Part shown: piece after piece, positions 4,489-7,186 of the stretch
Numbering within the stretch: the stretch's first letter is position 1
Layout: the number at the start of each line of letters is the position of its first letter
Assembly: GCA_003551485.1 (NCBI GenBank)
Contig: PUMS01000275.1
Span: forward strand, 1 to 7,186
Origin: Phycisphaeraceae bacterium
Lineage (GTDB): Bacteria; Planctomycetota; Phycisphaerae; Phycisphaerales; Phycisphaeraceae
Direction: 5' to 3'
DNA: 7,186 nt
The notes under the pieces: generated by a model
Told to the model about the DNA's origin: nothing
The model's input: only the letters and a program-made list of their open reading frames with translations
The model's database searches: none
Translations under genes and position numbers: made by a program

Positions 4489-6915
4489 TCACTTATCCAA
4501 GGTCGCCCGGATATCGCCGGACAGTTGACCGGAAATCCCCCATTCGAGGGTCCAGTCGCCGGACACCGGATACACGCCGTTGTCGTCGGGATCGCCGAAT
4601 CTCACGTCCAGAGTGAGCAGCCCCAGCAGCGATCCGCCGTTTTCCCAGTCGGGGTCACGCAGCCAAGAATCGCCGTTGAGAATCACGTGGGCGGTTCCGG
4701 TGATACCCTCGGCGGTGACTTTGAGCCCGGAGGCATCGACTTCGTGGTAGGACTGGTTGTAGCTGAAGCCGCCGGCCACTGCACTGACCACCTCTTCACC
4801 GTCATGGTCCAGGCAGACCGTGACATTCCGCCGCGAGCCGTCCTGACGGGGCAGCGCGCCGTGGATTTGCAGGAAGACCCGCTGCTGACCTTCCTCCAGG
4901 TCGCTCAGGAAGGTCACCGGCTGATCTTCGAGCCATCCCGTCGGCCAGCCGCGGCGGGGATAGCCGCCTTCGCTGCTTTCGTGCAGGGTGCCGTCGAGGG
5001 TCATGGTCTTGTCCCAGCCGGGGAAGGTCCGGGTCCATCGACCGCGCCATTCGTTGCCGCGAGCTTCTTCCATCACGATGTGCGCCGGCCAGGAGAAGAT
5101 GGCCATGTGCATCGTCGCGGTGGTCTCCCAGGCCTCTGCGAGCTTGAGCGTTTCGGGCAACTCCATGCGACTCCAGACGTCGTTTCGGCGCCCTGTCGTC
5201 CCGATGACCCCAAGTTCACTGCGGGGCGGCACTTCCATGGTCGCGACCTCGATCTTGCGATCTTCGTTGGCAATCAGGACACCGGAAAGCGGACGCACAA
5301 AGCCGGCCCAGCCGTTCTCGAACTGGATATCCACTGAATGCTCGGGTTCCCGCAGGTCCAGCGCCACCAGATTGAAGCGGCCACGCAGGAACGTGCGACC
5401 CTCCGAGAAGGGGCGATCGGTCGGGTGCGAGTAATCCGTGGTGAGCATGGCACCGAGGGGGCGAAAGCGCGCTTCGCCAAGCCGCTCGATCCTGCCGTCC
5501 TCATGCTTCTGGTAAACGTACAAGCCGGCGTTCTCGGCACTGGTCGAGGTGATGTTCCAGTAGAGTTTGTCGCCGTAACTGACCGGAGCCGCGACCGAGC
5601 TGGTGATGGTGTAGTCGCTGCGGTAAAGCTCCTTCCCGGTCTCGAGTTCAAAAACCGCCAGGCGCCTTCCTGCCGGCCTGTTATTGGGTTGGCCGAGGGC
5701 GATGTACAGGCGCCCATCGGCGATCACGCCTTTGCGTTCAGCGCCCCGGCTGCCACTCAAGTGAACGTGGTTGGGTTGGACCCTGCCTTCCCGTACATCG
5801 GGAAAGCGCCACAGCCGCTCCAGGCCGTTGAGGGAGAGCCGATAGGCGGCCAGCAGACCGGGGTCCTCACCTTCCGGGTTCAAGAGCACCGTGTCCTCGC
5901 CAAGGATGAGCTTGCCGGGGTTGTGGCCGGTTTCGTGGCTCCAGACGAGGGAACCGTCGTCGGGATCGATCAGGGAGACCGCTCGGTGGCCCCGGTTCTG
6001 GTGGGTGACAAGATAGGTCTTGCCCTCGTGTTCCCAGAGACGCGGGTTGCCCTGCCGATTCATGACCGGCTCCTCGAGCCGCCACAGCTCGGACCCGTCC
6101 CTGCTTCGCAGGGCGATCAGGCCGCCACGCAGGTTGGGGATGATCACCCGATCCCCGACGAAGACCGCGCCGGATCGAACGCTGCCGAACATGCCATCAT
6201 CGACGATGGGCAGGTTCCGCTTCGCCAGTGCCTCTGCCTTGAAGGCTTCGGCGGCCTCGTGCCATTCGCCTACGTTGGTCTCCCACCGTTTCTCGCCCGT
6301 GGCAATGTCGTAAGCAAACACGCGTCCGGTCACCGTGAGCGTCACGTAAATCCCGTTCCCGGCAGCCGGATCGATGCCGTTATGGCTCCGCTTGCTGCTC
6401 TGGAAGTTGATCGATGCCGACGGCTGGGATACCTGCCAGAGCTTCTCACCCGTGGCGGCATCCAGGGCGATGGTGTTCCAGTTGGCATCAATCCGGAGGT
6501 AGGTGCCCTTGAATCTCTCGTACGTTTGCGCGCCGCGCCAATAGCGATCGGTAAGGGATTCAGGGCGGGCAACCACATCCCCCGTCGCCTGCGACCAGGA
6601 CAGGATATACACACCGTCCACCACGACCGCGGCCGAGGTCTCACCATAGGTGGGCTCGAACCCTTGCGCGAGGATATGGCCGGCCGGGCCGGAACTGGAG
6701 CTGTTGATCCCGGTGTGAATCTCGTAGGACCAGATCGGCCGGATCAAATGCGCGCGGTCGGTCAGCTCAACGTCGTCTTCCGCAGGAAGGACGTAATTGT
6801 GAGCGGTGCGATAGGGCCAGTCCGCGGCGGAAAGGCCCGATGCAATCGAAAAAAAGCCAAGGAATGCAAGGATACCGAGCATGCACGCGCAAGTGTGGGA
6901 GTTTCGTGTTTTCAT
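4489..6915 (-). CDS. Secreted PQQ-like beta-propeller repeat protein with unknown C-terminal beta domain
   Basis: An 808-aa protein. Residues 1-30 form a Sec signal peptide (basic MKTR, hydrophobic CMLGILAFLGFFSIASG, cut near LSA/AD); the mature protein starts (A)DWPYRT. PQQ-type propeller blades are marked by repeats such as ALDAATGEKLW (150-160), AYDIATGEKRW (201-211), ALRSRDGSELW (268-278), LIDPDDGSLVW (315-325) and VFELETGKELY (421-431), giving a propeller over about 60-570. These fold like BamB or quinoprotein dehydrogenases. I see no vicinal disulfide or metal-site signature of a true PQQ dehydrogenase, so a binding or scaffold role is more likely. Residues about 585-808 form a separate beta-rich module with EVDASGLKVTAEGITGTAHV (725-744), family unknown to me. 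It is likely periplasmic or extracellular. A longer frame to 7002 would start inside the -10 box, so ATG 6915 was chosen although its ribosome site is weak. Confidence 0.8.
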   Translation of the reverse strand: MKTRNSHTCACMLGILAFLGFFSIASGLSAADWPYRTAHNYVLPAEDDVELTDRAHLIRPIWSYEIHTGINSSSSGPAGHILAQGFEPTYGETSAAVVVDGVYILSWSQATGDVVARPESLTDRYWRGAQTYERFKGTYLRIDANWNTIALDAATGEKLWQVSQPSASINFQSSKRSHNGIDPAAGNGIYVTLTVTGRVFAYDIATGEKRWETNVGEWHEAAEAFKAEALAKRNLPIVDDGMFGSVRSGAVFVGDRVIIPNLRGGLIALRSRDGSELWRLEEPVMNRQGNPRLWEHEGKTYLVTHQNRGHRAVSLIDPDDGSLVWSHETGHNPGKLILGEDTVLLNPEGEDPGLLAAYRLSLNGLERLWRFPDVREGRVQPNHVHLSGSRGAERKGVIADGRLYIALGQPNNRPAGRRLAVFELETGKELYRSDYTITSSVAAPVSYGDKLYWNITSTSAENAGLYVYQKHEDGRIERLGEARFRPLGAMLTTDYSHPTDRPFSEGRTFLRGRFNLVALDLREPEHSVDIQFENGWAGFVRPLSGVLIANEDRKIEVATMEVPPRSELGVIGTTGRRNDVWSRMELPETLKLAEAWETTATMHMAIFSWPAHIVMEEARGNEWRGRWTRTFPGWDKTMTLDGTLHESSEGGYPRRGWPTGWLEDQPVTFLSDLEEGQQRVFLQIHGALPRQDGSRRNVTVCLDHDGEEVVSAVAGGFSYNQSYHEVDASGLKVTAEGITGTAHVILNGDSWLRDPDWENGGSLLGLLTLDVRFGDPDDNGVYPVSGDWTLEWGISGQLSGDIRATLDK

Positions 6916-6936
6916 GGTGTTCTGTTCGCTGGTTGT

Positions 6937-6953
6937 CGGGTACCGGGTACCCG
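6937..6953. repeat. 17-bp palindrome in the leader of the propeller gene
   Basis: CGGGTACC - G - GGTACCCG, eight-base arms with one central base. It also contains two direct copies of CGGGTAC. It lies about 40-55 nt downstream of the predicted transcription start and 22 bp before the ATG. It could be a repressor operator or an mRNA structure near the ribosome site. Confidence 0.55.
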
Positions 6954-6998
6954 GAGGAGCTCGCCCGGCGACGCCGTCGGGGGAGATTGGTTCGCGGC

Positions 6999-7027
6999 AC
7001 ACTATCCCGTTCGCCGACTGGAGTCAA
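6999..7027 (-). promoter_or_regulatory. Sigma70-type promoter of the propeller gene
   Basis: The minus strand reads TTGACT (7027-7022), a 17-bp spacer, then TAGTGT (7004-6999). The -35 box matches five of six consensus bases; the -10 box is weaker. Transcription would start near 6992, giving a leader of about 77 nt and excluding the in-frame start at 7002. Confidence 0.62.
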
Positions 7028-7133
7028 GCCCATCTTTAACAGTTCAGATCCGCAAATACCTTACCGTCAGTATCTTATAGCGCGCACCGGGGGCGTAGTG
7101 TCACGCGGGCGGTTCCTTGGCGGGGGGATCGGT

Positions 7134-7186
7134 TCATTCGGTCAGTTCACGCAGGGTCGGCGGTGGAGCCAGGCCGCAGGCGGAAA
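7134..7186 (-). CDS. Possible C-terminal end of a minus-strand gene cut by the window edge
   Basis: The minus-strand frame entering from the right reads SACGLAPPPTLRELTE and stops at TGA 7136-7134. Only 16 full codons are visible, so no family can be named; 'TLRELTE' looks like an ordinary soluble protein end. It lies about 107 bp upstream of the propeller promoter in the same direction. It may be chance. Confidence 0.25.
   Translation of the reverse strand, partial: SACGLAPPPTLRELTE

Noticed and set aside
6916..7002. Longer N-terminus of the propeller protein starting at 7002
   Set aside because: That start lies inside the predicted -10 box, and the ATG at 6915 gives a clean signal peptide.
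5338..7080. 580-codon plus-strand open frame
   Set aside because: Antisense shadow of the propeller gene. It has no motif, and its frame extends through that gene's promoter.
7028..7080. Second promoter in the AT-rich patch (TATCTTATAG and surroundings)
   Set aside because: No -35 box at acceptable spacing could be found on either strand, and the TTGACT/TAGTGT pair just downstream explains the propeller gene better.

Overview
The window is high-GC bacterial DNA that looks chromosomal, with mobile-element debris at the left edge and in the middle. It holds five complete protein genes, a truncated IS3-family insertion sequence running off the left edge, a degraded transposase relic, and possibly the last codons of another gene at the right edge. 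My best guess for the host is a Planctomycetota bacterium, perhaps Phycisphaerae-like. The reasons are the flavin reductase with a 'GLLTSWVQQ' core, a secreted PQQ-type propeller whose mature N-terminus begins 'DWP' and which carries an extra C-terminal beta domain, the HAD subtype, and weak or absent Shine-Dalgarno sites. This is inference from remembered family resemblance. A high-GC gammaproteobacterium is the main alternative.

Layout. 1-181: terminal inverted repeat and first 34 codons of orfA of an IS3-family element, minus strand. 206-511 (-): a 101-aa exported or inner-membrane small protein of unknown function. 776-1927 (-): a 383-aa single-chain protein with two AhbA/AhbB (siroheme decarboxylase/Lrp-AsnC-like) halves, followed by a short hairpin terminator. 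2267-2764 (-): a flavin reductase-like split-barrel protein with a good sigma70-type promoter. 3141-3791 (+): a phosphoglycolate-phosphatase-like HAD hydrolase, divergent from the flavin reductase, with a promoter so close to the ATG that the mRNA may be leaderless and a perfect 19-bp palindrome over its -35 box. 3792-4488: about 700 bp without a convincing intact gene, holding a purine-rich repeat, a mini-ORF with a perfect Shine-Dalgarno and an IS4-type transposase fragment. 4489-6915 (-): an 808-aa secreted PQQ-like beta-propeller protein with a clear promoter and a palindrome in its 5' leader. 7134-7186: a possible gene end.

The genes do not form one obvious pathway. The siroheme-decarboxylase-like protein and the flavin reductase could both serve redox or tetrapyrrole chemistry, but a 339-bp gap with its own weak promoter-like signal separates them. 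The propeller gene is visibly less GC-rich than the ahb-like gene and lies next to transposon debris. No CRISPR array, tRNA, rRNA or recognisable defence system is present. The points most worth following up are the asymmetric fused AhbAB-like protein, the palindrome and leaderless promoter of the HAD gene, a terminator with no assigned gene in the divergent region, and the uncharacterised C-terminal module of the propeller protein.
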